A stretch of 49,385 nt of DNA from Actinomycetes bacterium. GTDB taxonomy: Bacteria > Actinomycetota > Acidimicrobiia > Acidimicrobiales > JAMCPL01. The DNA is taken from NCBI GenBank assembly GCA_021846515.1, contig JAJZWU010000014.1, positions 1 through 49,385 on the forward strand, read 5' to 3'. Numbering within the stretch: the first letter of the stretch is position 1; the number at the start of each line of letters is the position of its first letter. The notes under the pieces are model-generated. The model did not search any database, was not told where the DNA came from, and saw nothing but the letters and a program-made list of their open reading frames with translations. Positions 39,294 through 47,185 of the stretch are shown piece after piece. The position numbers and the translations under genes are program-made.

Positions 39294-40220
39294 ATGAGAT
39301 TGAGTACAAGGCTCTCTTCTTTCGACGCTACTTTAGTTGCGCAATATAATAGTATGCTATCTATTATGAACGTAAAAGCCAGTGAATTAGATCTCTATAC
39401 TCATAGATCGACCGAGAGGAATCTTCGATGGAAGATGGATCAGGTAGCTGCCAATGATCTCTGTGGATTGGCCGTTACCCCTGATGGTGCCGGCTGCTGG
39501 GCGGTCGACAGGGAGGGGGAGGTATATACATTAGGCGATGCAGCGTTTTTGGGCTCCCTCAAATCATATGGTATAACCTGTGGAACACCTATAGTCGGCA
39601 TAGTCTCTGCCGCTATCACCAGTGGATACTGGATTTACTCTGCTGCCGGAGATGTCTATGCCTTTGGCAATCTTCCCTCCTATGGTGCGCTCCCCGAGGT
39701 AGGGTTGAGTGCGGATGTACAGGTAGTTGCCATGGCCGCGTATGGTGATGCCAGTGCCTATTGTCTATTGAATGCAGCTGGTGACGTGTTTACCTTTGGA
39801 GATATGAAAAATGTCGGCAGTATCCCTCAAGAAGGAATCATATTATCCGATCCAGCCGTTGGCATCATGCTGGGAGATGTCGACTCCCCGGGCTATCTTA
39901 TAGTCGACAGCAGGGGAGAGGTATATACCTTTGGGGAGCTGTGGTTTCGTGGTTCAATGCCGGCAGAGCAGGCATATCGGGAAGCACCTGTAGTAGATAT
40001 ACTGCCATTTAGGTCTACCGCTCAGGAGGGCTACAGGATGGTAGTTGCCGATGGGTCAATATACTGCTTTAATGCACCCTTTTACGGTGCCCCTATCGGG
40101 AATATGCTTGGGGAGAATATAGTAGCTGCTGCCGGTGACCCGGTAGACAAGGATGGATATTACCTGCTAAGTGATGCAGGTGAGATATTTTGCTACGATA
40201 TTAATTCAGATCATCGTTAA
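39294..40220 (+). CDS. Six-fold FG-repeat protein (acidimicrobial repeat type)
   Basis: About six repeats of roughly 46 residues share the pattern GYWxxxxxGxVYxFGxxxxxGS, for example VDREGEVYTLGDAAFLGSL, YSAAGDVYAFGNLPSYGAL and VDSRGEVYTFGELWFRGSM. Such repeats are numerous in secreted proteins of Acidimicrobiia and probably fold like beta-propeller blades. Here there is no signal peptide or membrane segment, so the protein looks cytoplasmic. The ATG at 39294 has no ribosome site. An in-frame ATG at 39366, with TATGCT 7 nt upstream and TATAAT at 39345, may be the true start. Function unknown. Confidence 0.82.
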   Translation: MRLSTRLSSFDATLVAQYNSMLSIMNVKASELDLYTHRSTERNLRWKMDQVAANDLCGLAVTPDGAGCWAVDREGEVYTLGDAAFLGSLKSYGITCGTPIVGIVSAAITSGYWIYSAAGDVYAFGNLPSYGALPEVGLSADVQVVAMAAYGDASAYCLLNAAGDVFTFGDMKNVGSIPQEGIILSDPAVGIMLGDVDSPGYLIVDSRGEVYTFGELWFRGSMPAEQAYREAPVVDILPFRSTAQEGYRMVVADGSIYCFNAPFYGAPIGNMLGENIVAAAGDPVDKDGYYLLSDAGEIFCYDINSDHR

Positions 40221-40245
40221 TTGCCCTGCCGGTTTGACTATTTTT

Positions 40246-40371
40246 GCTATAGGGTTGCTGGCTGGCTGGTGCGGTTGGTCAAAACCGACTTTTAGCGGTT
40301 GGGGCAGGCTGCGGTCCCTGGCTGGCCGTAGCGCCTGACTGGTGCAGTTAGGGTCGTAATAACCCTATAGC
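40246..40371. repeat. Inverted repeat spanning the FG-repeat gene/trpS junction
   Basis: GCTATAGGGTT (40246-40256) and AACCCTATAGC (40361-40371) form a perfect 11-bp inverted repeat with 104 bp between. The right arm lies in the last codons of trpS (minus strand). The interval is richer in G and C than its surroundings and has CTGGCTGG-like short repeats. Confidence 0.6.
40272..40293 (+). terminator. Possible terminator of the FG-repeat gene
   Basis: CGGTT (40272-40276) pairs with AACCG (40283-40287) around a 6-nt loop, followed after two bases by TTTT (40290-40293). The stem is short, so efficiency is doubtful. Confidence 0.4.
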
Positions 40372-41340
40372 CTCCCTCCCTCTAGCCAACGTAACAGCAG
40401 CCACCTCACGTGCTCTTACAGCTCCATTGTTTATTACGTCCATTACATAATCAGTATTAGAGGTCAGTTCCCTGAAGCGCTTCGAGATAGGGCTTATTGT
40501 GTCTATTATCGCCTGAGCGACATCCTGTTTCAGCCGGCTGTAGGAGTCATATCGTAACGCCAGTACATCAGGTCTTTCAGCGGTTATTGCCGACAGAATC
40601 TCCAACAGATTTGATACACCGGGTTTTCTCTCCGAGTCATAGTGAACGGTATTTTCCGAGTCGGTAACAGCTCTTTTTAGCTTGTTCACTACCTCGTCGG
40701 GGTCATCCAGAAGGAATATAGTACCCAGATGTGAGTCTGAGGATTTCGACATCTTGTTTTCCGGATGTTGCAGATCCATTATACGTGCGCCTACCGGCGG
40801 TATAAGTGCTTCAGGGACGGTGAATGTCTCTCCATAGCGCGCATTAAAGCGCGAGGCAATACGCCTGGCCAGCTCCAAGTGCTGTCGCTGATCGTCACCT
40901 ATAGGTACCTTATCTGCATCATAAAGCAATATGTCCGCCGCCATGAGCACAGGGTAGGTAAACAGCCCAACCGTGACAGACTCCTGACCCGCTCCCTTAT
41001 CTTTGAACTGAGTCATTCTATTCAGTTCGCCAAACGTAGCTACACACTCAAGCAGCCACTCCAGGCTGGTGTGTTCATCTACGTGGCTTTGTACAAATAT
41101 AGTGCAATGTTCGGGATCAAGCCCTGCGGCAAGCAGCATACAGACAGCATCCAATGTACGTCTGGCCAGATTATCGCGGTCAAATTCCACGGTAAGCGAG
41201 TGCAAATCTACCACACAGTAAAACGACTCAGTACTATGCTGGCTCTCGACCCATGACCTCAATGCTCCCAAATAATTACCGAGATGCAAATCACCGGTAG
41301 GTTGGATGCCCGACAGTATTCTAGTGGCGTTCTTGGTCAT
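40348..41340 (-). CDS. trpS: Tryptophanyl-tRNA synthetase
   Basis: TrpS is a class I synthetase charging tRNA-Trp. The ATG at 41340 gives 330 residues and the normal N-terminus TKNATRILSGIQPTGDLHLGNYLG with the HIGH-like HLGN at 19-22. NKMSKS is near residue 197. Longer frames up to 41388 add unrelated residues. A TAAGAT -10-like box lies 8 nt upstream of the ATG on the minus strand (41354-41349), so the gene seems leaderless. It is a single gene divergent from scpA. Confidence 0.96.
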   Translation of the reverse strand: MTKNATRILSGIQPTGDLHLGNYLGALRSWVESQHSTESFYCVVDLHSLTVEFDRDNLARRTLDAVCMLLAAGLDPEHCTIFVQSHVDEHTSLEWLLECVATFGELNRMTQFKDKGAGQESVTVGLFTYPVLMAADILLYDADKVPIGDDQRQHLELARRIASRFNARYGETFTVPEALIPPVGARIMDLQHPENKMSKSSDSHLGTIFLLDDPDEVVNKLKRAVTDSENTVHYDSERKPGVSNLLEILSAITAERPDVLALRYDSYSRLKQDVAQAIIDTISPISKRFRELTSNTDYVMDVINNGAVRAREVAAVTLARGREAIGLLRP

Positions 41341-41354
41341 GATGCAATATCTTA
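41341..41354 (-). promoter_or_regulatory. -10 box 8 nt before trpS (leaderless arrangement)
   Basis: TAAGAT (41354-41349, minus strand) is followed by 8 nt and the trpS ATG. No ribosome site is present between them; the -35 region is not convincing. Confidence 0.45.
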
Positions 41355-41462
41355 GCTTTTCCTGCCGCCACTGGTTGACAATTTCCATGCTCCTTCCTTG
41401 TGCGGAATACTTGGATCATTTCCACCATCTATCGCGTCATTCAATGTAATCTATATATTGTC

Positions 41463-42215
41463 ATGACCGTAGTGATCGAAACACAAGAATGCAGAGAAAA
41501 AGACCCGTTAGATATACTGGAGCAGCTGGTCAAGGATCATCCATCCGATATATACGAGATCCCGTTGAGCGAGATTATAGATGCATTCCTGGCAGAGATC
41601 GAGTCCATGACAGCTTCAGCCAGCTTTAGCGATCTGGATAGACTTTCAGAATTTGTGCTTCTCGCCTCTACCCTTCTTGAGTGGAAGTCTAAGTGCTTAT
41701 TGAATCAAGAGGATGATTCCGAAGACGATGAGGAGTTGTACGCATTAGAGCAGAGAGATGCTCTTATAGGCAGGTTTATAGAACTACAGGTCTATGCAAA
41801 AATGGCATTGAGCTTCTCCTTAATGATCGAGAGAGCTGCTCTCTCTGTTCCCAGAACTGCTGGCCTTGAGGAGAGGTTCGTTAACATTGCACCTGATCTG
41901 CTTGCCGATATAGATAAATTTGTATTGCGTGACGCATTTAGAAAAGTAATTGATCGTACTATGCCAGAAGACGTACAGATAAATCACGTTACTGTCGATA
42001 AAGTAAGTGTGTCGGAGACTATTGTCGTACTGGAAAGGCGCCTAAGCTCTATTCGCAGGGCAACATTCAGGGAACTTACCAGGTACTTATCTGATCGAAT
42101 TGATATTATTGTCCACTTTTTGGCTTTGCTGGAGCTCCATAAGCGTGGAACAGTTTTGCTAAACCAGGCCGAGACCTTTGGTGATCTGGAAATAGAGTGG
42201 ATGGCAGGCTGCTGA
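41463..42215 (+). CDS. scpA: Segregation and condensation protein ScpA
   Basis: ScpA is the kleisin that bridges the SMC heads. From the ATG at 41463 it has 250 residues, with the family start DPLDILEQLVKDHPSDIYEIPLSEI, the central SEFVLLASTLLEWKSKCLL, and the C-terminal winged helix (VVHFLALLELHKRGTVLL-like). The frame is open 63 nt further upstream, but that part has no homology. No parA-like gene precedes it, unlike in Mycobacterium. scpB follows with 2 nt between stop and ATG. Confidence 0.93.
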   Translation: MTVVIETQECREKDPLDILEQLVKDHPSDIYEIPLSEIIDAFLAEIESMTASASFSDLDRLSEFVLLASTLLEWKSKCLLNQEDDSEDDEELYALEQRDALIGRFIELQVYAKMALSFSLMIERAALSVPRTAGLEERFVNIAPDLLADIDKFVLRDAFRKVIDRTMPEDVQINHVTVDKVSVSETIVVLERRLSSIRRATFRELTRYLSDRIDIIVHFLALLELHKRGTVLLNQAETFGDLEIEWMAGC

Positions 42216-42217
42216 CA

Positions 42218-42883
42218 ATGGATGAGTACGGCGAATACATAGCTAACGACCATACTACCGAGCATGCCACTGGCCAAAAAAATATATTTTCTGCCGGTAC
42301 GTTCACTGTATATACCGAGACCGAGCGAGCCATAGAAGCCATCTTAATTTCAGCTATTGAGCCTGTCAGACCTGGGCTGCTCGCAGAATTGCTGGAGATT
42401 CCGTTGACTGACGTAGAGCAGTCCTGCAATGTGCTCTCGGAGCGCTATGTTCGGGAGGGTAGGGGTTTTATATTGGCCAGAGTCGCCGGGGGATACAGAT
42501 TGCAAACTCACCCCGATCTTGCTGTATATATGGAGCGTTTTGCTATGGAGCGCATGTCCCCAAGGCTGTCATCCGCCGCACTGGAAACTCTGGCTGTAAT
42601 CGCCTACAAGCAGCCAATTTCCAAGGCCCAGGTGGCGGCAATACGGGGGGTAAACGTAGATGGGGTCATAAAGCTGCTCTCACAACGTGGATATATTGAA
42701 GTAAGTGGGTATGCAGAAGGACCGGGTAGGCCTGCACTCTATTCTACTACTATGCAATTCCTTGAAGGCTTGGGAATAGACAACCTTGGAGAATTGCCTC
42801 CCGTAAGTGACCTGGTTCCCTCCGAGGAATCTGAGCTGTCGGCCATAGAGGATCGCTTCAAAGATATCAGTGAGTCCAGCTGA
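42218..42883 (+). CDS. scpB: Segregation and condensation protein ScpB
   Basis: ScpB dimers bind ScpA in the SMC complex. The 221-residue protein has two winged-helix domains: RAIEAILISAIEPVRPGLLAELLEI at the start of the first, and LSSAALETLAVIAYKQPISKAQVAAIRGVNVDGVI in the second, the strongest family signature. The N-terminal 35 residues are variable. The ATG at 42218 is chosen over a GTG at 42197 that would overlap scpA. rluB follows after 53 nt. Confidence 0.94.
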   Translation: MDEYGEYIANDHTTEHATGQKNIFSAGTFTVYTETERAIEAILISAIEPVRPGLLAELLEIPLTDVEQSCNVLSERYVREGRGFILARVAGGYRLQTHPDLAVYMERFAMERMSPRLSSAALETLAVIAYKQPISKAQVAAIRGVNVDGVIKLLSQRGYIEVSGYAEGPGRPALYSTTMQFLEGLGIDNLGELPPVSDLVPSEESELSAIEDRFKDISESS

Positions 42884-42936
42884 ATACAGCCATACAAATA
42901 CTCATCTGAGTTATTTAGCGGTATTGTAGCTGTAGC

Positions 42937-43668
42937 ATGGATGAAAAATTGCAAAAAGTGTTGGCAGCTGCAGGTATTGCCAGTCGCAGGAAATGCGAGG
43001 AATATATCATCGCAGGCAGGGTCAGCGTAAACGACAAGGTAGCTGCTATCGGGACCAGAGTGGATACTCAATCGGATGTAATTTGCATTGATGGCAAGAG
43101 GATACCTGTAAATCCAACTATGGTATATTACCTATTAAATAAGGAGAGGGGAGTCGTATCGTCCGCAAGCGATCCCTACGGTCGGCCTACGGTGGTGGAT
43201 TGCGTTAAAAGCGACATTAGGCTGTTTCCGGTGGGTAGGCTCGATGCCGACAGTGAAGGGCTGATACTGCTTACCAACGACGGGTTCCTCGCGTACAGGC
43301 TTACCCATCCATCTTATGGCGTAGAAAAGGAGTACCTGGTAGAGGTGGAAGGTACTCTATCCAGAGTTGATTCGGCAAAGCTCAAGAGGGGGGTGGAATT
43401 GGAAGATGGAATCGCTTATGCTGCACATGTAAGCATGCTACCGCCCAACTCTATGAAAATCACTGTTACCGAGGGTAGGAACCGCATGGTGAGAAGGATG
43501 TGCGAGGCAATTGGTCACCCGGTCGTACGTTTGATTCGCATAAGAATCGGGCATCTGACTGATAGATCTCTGCTCCCCGGTCATAGTAGGTTGTTAAGCA
43601 ATAAAGATATCCTTGCACTATATAATGTTGTAGCCAATAAATCTGCAATCGTAGACCCGAAGCTTTAA
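42937..43668 (+). CDS. rluB: 23S rRNA pseudouridine synthase, RluB/RsuA family
   Basis: The 243-residue protein has an S4 domain (EKLQKVLAAAGIASRRKCEEYI, residues 1-60) and an RsuA/RluB catalytic domain with Asp103 in VGRLDADSEGLILLTNDG and the C-terminal EGRNRMVRRMCEAIGHPV. It occupies the position of Rv1711 after scpB. Which rRNA uridine it modifies is inferred from relatives (23S 2605-type). TATTGT at 42922-42927 lies 9 nt before the ATG and no ribosome site is seen. Confidence 0.94.
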   Translation: MDEKLQKVLAAAGIASRRKCEEYIIAGRVSVNDKVAAIGTRVDTQSDVICIDGKRIPVNPTMVYYLLNKERGVVSSASDPYGRPTVVDCVKSDIRLFPVGRLDADSEGLILLTNDGFLAYRLTHPSYGVEKEYLVEVEGTLSRVDSAKLKRGVELEDGIAYAAHVSMLPPNSMKITVTEGRNRMVRRMCEAIGHPVVRLIRIRIGHLTDRSLLPGHSRLLSNKDILALYNVVANKSAIVDPKL

Positions 43669-43671
43669 CTC

Positions 43672-43762
43672 CGGAGGATAGCTCAGCTAAACTACCTTTT
43701 GTTTGACTACCGTGTCCAATCCGGGAATCGGGCGGACAGGTCGGAGGATAGCTCAGCTAAAC
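43672..43762. repeat. 21-bp direct repeat resembling a tRNA 5' end
   Basis: A 21-bp sequence beginning CGGAGGATAGCTCAG is perfectly repeated at 43672-43692 and 43742-43762, exactly 70 bp apart, in the rluB-aroH gap. It follows tRNA numbering: seven acceptor bases, T8, A9, GCTC D-stem, A14, G15. Neither copy has the matching D-stem half, anticodon arm or TTC arm, so neither is a functional tRNA. Confidence 0.75.
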
Positions 43763-43828
43763 AGCCTGATTTGTACTAGCATAATCATCTAAAGAGGTAA
43801 TGGCGTAAGAACAGGATGGAGATAAGGA

Positions 43829-44197
43829 TTGGTTGCTGAACAACGAGTGAGAGCGATAAGGGGAGCTATCACCGTAGAAGAGGATAGCGAGGAACAGATT
43901 ACCAAGCGCACCCAGGAACTGGTAGCTAAAATTCTGGAGGCGAATAATATAGCAACCGGCGATATTATAAGTGTAATCTTTACCGCGACCGATGATATAA
44001 GGTCTATATTCCCCGCCACTGCGGCACGTAAAATGGGACTTGACCGTGTTCCCCTTCTATCTGCCAGGGAATTGGATATACAGGGTTCGCTCCCGTTGTG
44101 TATCCGGGTACTCATGCATGCATATACCATCAAGAACCAAAACGAGATAAAGCATGTATATCTTGAAGGCGCTACCGCATTAAGAGAAGACCTCTAA
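43829..44197 (+). CDS. aroH: Chorismate mutase, AroH type
   Basis: AroH-class chorismate mutase converts chorismate to prephenate for Phe/Tyr synthesis. The 122-residue protein shows VRAIRGAITVEEDS, SVIFTATDDIRSIFPATAARKMG with the active-site Arg, and the late LPLCIRVLMHAY. The TTG at 43829 is supported by GGAG 7 nt upstream (43818-43821); a GTG at 43847 would still keep the domain. It precedes aroA, so the two shikimate-pathway genes are paired. Confidence 0.94.
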   Translation: MVAEQRVRAIRGAITVEEDSEEQITKRTQELVAKILEANNIATGDIISVIFTATDDIRSIFPATAARKMGLDRVPLLSARELDIQGSLPLCIRVLMHAYTIKNQNEIKHVYLEGATALREDL

Positions 44198-44207
44198 AAT
44201 AAAAAGT
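44195..44207 (+). promoter_or_regulatory. -10 box 7 nt before aroA, overlapping the aroH stop
   Basis: TAAAAT (44195-44200) is followed by 7 nt and the aroA ATG at 44208; its first three bases are the aroH TAA stop codon. The -35 region is poor, so the box may be coincidental, but no ribosome site is present to explain aroA initiation. Confidence 0.4.
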
Positions 44208-45572
44208 ATGTCATCGCTTCAATTATTTGGCAATACGATGGAGGCTACGGCAGGCGCCTCTCTACATGGTAATCTGGTTGTTCCTGGTGACAAATCAATC
44301 GCACACAGAGCGATCATGGTGGCGGCTCTTGCTCACGGTAAGTCACTGATACGCGGGCTCCCCGACGGTCAGGACGTAGCCCGTACTATAGACAGCATCA
44401 GGAAGCTGGGCATAGAAGTAACCTCGGTATCTGACAGCCAGGCGCATCCTGGGGACATATCAATAGAAGGTGGTCGCGACAGGATGCATTCTCCATTGGA
44501 TCCCCTGGATATGGGCAATTCCGGGACAGGCATGAGACTAATGGCCGGCCTCCTTTCCGGTTTTCCGTGGACAGTTACTCTTGTCGGAGACGAATCACTC
44601 TCGAAGCGCCCCATGGATCGGATAGCTATTCCTCTTGGAATGATGGGCGCCGCGATAACCGGGCACGGCGGAGTGGGTAGTAAATGCCATGCGCCCCTTA
44701 CGGTGGTTGGAGGTAATTTACACGGCATCGATTACACGCTTCCACAGCCAAGTGCTCAGGTCAAAGCAGCTATCCTGTTCGCAGGTATCTCTGCCGAAGG
44801 CACTACCACTGTGAGGGAGGCTACTGCGACCAGAAAGCATACTGAAGAAATCTTCAAGATTGCCGGCATACCTATATCCATCAGTGGTGATCCTCCAGGA
44901 GAAAGACCGGATAGTATATATTCTGTGAGCGTAGAGGCAGGAGATCCCTCCCCGTTTAGCATTGACATCCCGGGAGATCCATCCCAGGCAGCGTTTTTCG
45001 TCGTCGCAGCAACGATAATTCCAGAAAGTGAGGCATACATAGGCCCTATTTATCTCGGTAGGGATCGTAGCGGATTTTTGGAGGTATTGAAACGGATGGG
45101 GGCAGATTTGAGCATAGATGCAGGCGAAGACGGTGTTATCCCGTTAGGATATGTAAGGATTACCTATAGTCAGCTGAACTCTACTACAATCTCGCCAAGC
45201 GAGGTGGCTTCTTTGGTAGACGAGGTGCCTATCTTGGCGATAGCTGCTGCGCTTGCGAAAGGGGTGTCGGTATTTCAAGGATTGGGTGAACTCAGGGTCA
45301 AGGAATCAAACAGGCTGGAAGGTACAGCTGAACTTGTCAACTCCTTTGGAGGAGACGCTCATGTAGAGGACGATAATCTTATAATTAATGGTACTGGAAG
45401 CCTGAGAGGAGGGAAGGTAGACGCACGCGGTGACCATAGGGTAGCCATGGCAGCTACAGTTGCAGCATTGGCTGCAACGTCCGGAGAACAAAGTATTATT
45501 AGTGGGTATCAAGCCATTTCATCCAGCTATCCAGGATTTGTAAGCGATATGTCCAGTATGCTTGGAGAATGA
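44208..45572 (+). CDS. aroA: 3-phosphoshikimate 1-carboxyvinyltransferase (EPSP synthase)
   Basis: AroA joins phosphoenolpyruvate to shikimate 3-phosphate. The 454-residue protein has VPGDKSIAHRAIM, LDMGNSGTGMRLMAG, LSKRPMDRI, PQPSAQVKAAILFAG, and VKESNRLEGTAELVNSFGGD with DHRVAMAATVAAL near the end. Both halves of the inside-out barrel are complete. The motif carrying the glyphosate-sensitive glycine is ordinary (GNSGTGMRL). It ends about 105 nt before cmk, with degenerate repeats between. Confidence 0.97.
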   Translation: MSSLQLFGNTMEATAGASLHGNLVVPGDKSIAHRAIMVAALAHGKSLIRGLPDGQDVARTIDSIRKLGIEVTSVSDSQAHPGDISIEGGRDRMHSPLDPLDMGNSGTGMRLMAGLLSGFPWTVTLVGDESLSKRPMDRIAIPLGMMGAAITGHGGVGSKCHAPLTVVGGNLHGIDYTLPQPSAQVKAAILFAGISAEGTTTVREATATRKHTEEIFKIAGIPISISGDPPGERPDSIYSVSVEAGDPSPFSIDIPGDPSQAAFFVVAATIIPESEAYIGPIYLGRDRSGFLEVLKRMGADLSIDAGEDGVIPLGYVRITYSQLNSTTISPSEVASLVDEVPILAIAAALAKGVSVFQGLGELRVKESNRLEGTAELVNSFGGDAHVEDDNLIINGTGSLRGGKVDARGDHRVAMAATVAALAATSGEQSIISGYQAISSSYPGFVSDMSSMLGE

Positions 45573-45594
45573 GTTGGTCTGTCCGGGGAGTTGT

Positions 45595-45677
45595 ATGTCC
45601 AGCTTAAGTAGGTGCATGTTTAGCTTAAGCGGCCATATCTACAGCTTGAGTAGCCATATGTCCAGCTTGGAGAATTG
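45595..45677 (+). repeat. Four degenerate tandem repeats (about 21 bp) between aroA and cmk
   Basis: Units at 45595-45615, 45616-45634, 45635-45655 and from 45656 share ATGTCCAGCTTAAGTAG-like sequence. The last unit (ATATGTCCAG...CTTGGAGAATTG) closely matches the end of aroA at 45548-45572, which suggests duplication of that end. It also supplies the GGAG (45669-45672) 5 nt before the cmk ATG. Confidence 0.7.
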
Positions 45678-46457
45678 ATGCGGCCAGTTGTCGCAATAGA
45701 CGGGCCGGCCGGATCCGGCAAATCAACGTTGGCAAGATCGCTGGGCGAGGTGCTTGGATTGGATGTGCTGGATACCGGGGCAATGTATAGGGCTGCTACC
45801 TTGAGGGTAATTGCAGTTATGGGTGAAGATTTGCCAACTCCAGTCGGAGAGTCTCGCGACGACTCTTGGAAATTACATGTAGCTGAGGTCGTCAGAGAAT
45901 GTGTCATAGACGTAGACAGCCGAGTTAGACTTGACGGTCTGGATGTAACGGAGGATATAAGAACCGATAGAGTAGATCAAGTTGTCTCTATTGTGGCCAG
46001 TATACCGGTGTTGAGAGAGGACTTGGTCTCTAGGCAACGTCAATGGATTTATGCACATGGTGGGGGGGTGGTAGAGGGGCGAGACATCGGAACCGTAGTA
46101 TACCCCGATGCAGATTTGAAGGTGTATCTGACAGCATCTATTGAGTCCAGAGCGGAGAGACGAGCGATAGAAAAAGCTATTGGCGAGAAGGCTGAAATTG
46201 AAAGTATGATAGATAGGCGTGATAAGTTGGATATGAGCAGGGCTACTGGAGCGTTGCCCTCTATTGAGATGACAGCCTTGGCGGCATCAGGCAAAGAGAA
46301 CAATATTATGGTCATAGACTCTACTGAACACAACGCAGATGATGTACTGAACATGGTTCTCTCTCGCTTGGAACATATAGGTATTTATCGTTTTTCCAAG
46401 ACGGAGGTGCCCGAACACGGAGTCGAGAAACACCCGCACGAAGAGGTACCTGGGTGA
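45678..46457 (+). CDS. cmk: Cytidylate kinase
   Basis: Cmk phosphorylates CMP and dCMP. From the ATG at 45678 it has 259 residues: P-loop IDGPAGSGKST (8-18), LDTGAMYRAATL, VEGRDIGTVVYPDADLKVYLTAS and the lid region. The TTG immediately upstream is less likely. The final 30 or so residues form a His/Glu/Lys-rich tail beyond the normal end. plsC begins 13 nt after the stop. The order aroA-cmk-plsC matches shikimate/cmk clusters known in many bacteria. Confidence 0.95.
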   Translation: MRPVVAIDGPAGSGKSTLARSLGEVLGLDVLDTGAMYRAATLRVIAVMGEDLPTPVGESRDDSWKLHVAEVVRECVIDVDSRVRLDGLDVTEDIRTDRVDQVVSIVASIPVLREDLVSRQRQWIYAHGGGVVEGRDIGTVVYPDADLKVYLTASIESRAERRAIEKAIGEKAEIESMIDRRDKLDMSRATGALPSIEMTALAASGKENNIMVIDSTEHNADDVLNMVLSRLEHIGIYRFSKTEVPEHGVEKHPHEEVPG

Positions 46458-46470
46458 GGGTAGGAGAAGT

Positions 46471-47148
46471 ATGAAGTATAATGCCACACCGAATGAGCTT
46501 AGGTCAATCGGGGCTTCGGTGCCCTGGTGGATGTATGCGTCAGCGCGCTGGTTGGCCCATCAGATAAATAGACATATGTGGCATGTCGAGGTTCAGGGTA
46601 GATTTAACGTTCCGGCTACAGGGCCGGTGATTATAGCCCCTGTGCACAGAAGCTTTATAGACTTTTTCATTGCTTCAGAGGTGACCAACAGACCGATAGC
46701 CTTCATGGCTAAAGACGAACTATGGAAATATAAGTTACCTGCCAAATTCCTTGAGGCGTTTGGTGCTTTCCCAGTCAACCGTTCGGGGGTGGATCGTAAG
46801 GCGCTGGAGAGAGCCGAATCGGTTCTCCGGTCTGGGGGAATGTTAATCTTATTCCCAGAAGGAACCAGGCGCAGCGGTGACACGGTGGGGGAGTTACACG
46901 AAGGTGCAGCATTTCTGGCAGCCAGAACAGGAGCAGTAGTAGTCCCTATTGCACTATCGGACACCGAACAGATAATGCCAAAAGGTTCCAAGATGCCAAA
47001 GAGAATGCCGGTCAAAATGGTCGTAGGCAGACCTGTCCATGTGTCCGATACGCCATCAACAAGGCGTGTCCGCAGAAGCGAGCTATCTAAAATCACCACC
47101 GAGATTGGAGAGTCAATGCAGGAAGCTTTCGACTCTGTGAGAACATAG
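46471..47148 (+). CDS. plsC: 1-acyl-sn-glycerol-3-phosphate acyltransferase
   Basis: PlsC makes phosphatidic acid at the membrane. The 225-residue protein has the catalytic HX4D box as His59-RSFI-Asp64 and substrate motif FPEGTRR (128-134), followed by GAAFLAARTGAVVVPIAL. There is one weak hydrophobic N-terminal stretch near residues 15-30. AGGAGAAGT precedes the ATG. It probably shares the cmk transcript and ends 37 nt from the convergent glycosyltransferase. Confidence 0.93.
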   Translation: MKYNATPNELRSIGASVPWWMYASARWLAHQINRHMWHVEVQGRFNVPATGPVIIAPVHRSFIDFFIASEVTNRPIAFMAKDELWKYKLPAKFLEAFGAFPVNRSGVDRKALERAESVLRSGGMLILFPEGTRRSGDTVGELHEGAAFLAARTGAVVVPIALSDTEQIMPKGSKMPKRMPVKMVVGRPVHVSDTPSTRRVRRSELSKITTEIGESMQEAFDSVRT

Positions 47149-47185
47149 CAGATAGACGTTCAACCATTTCTGCCAACGTTATAGT

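Noticed and set aside
43672-43762. Tandem tRNA genes
   Set aside because: Only the first 15-17 positions resemble a tRNA. The complementary D-stem half, an anticodon arm, a GGTTCRANTCC T-arm and a matching 3' acceptor strand are absent in both copies.
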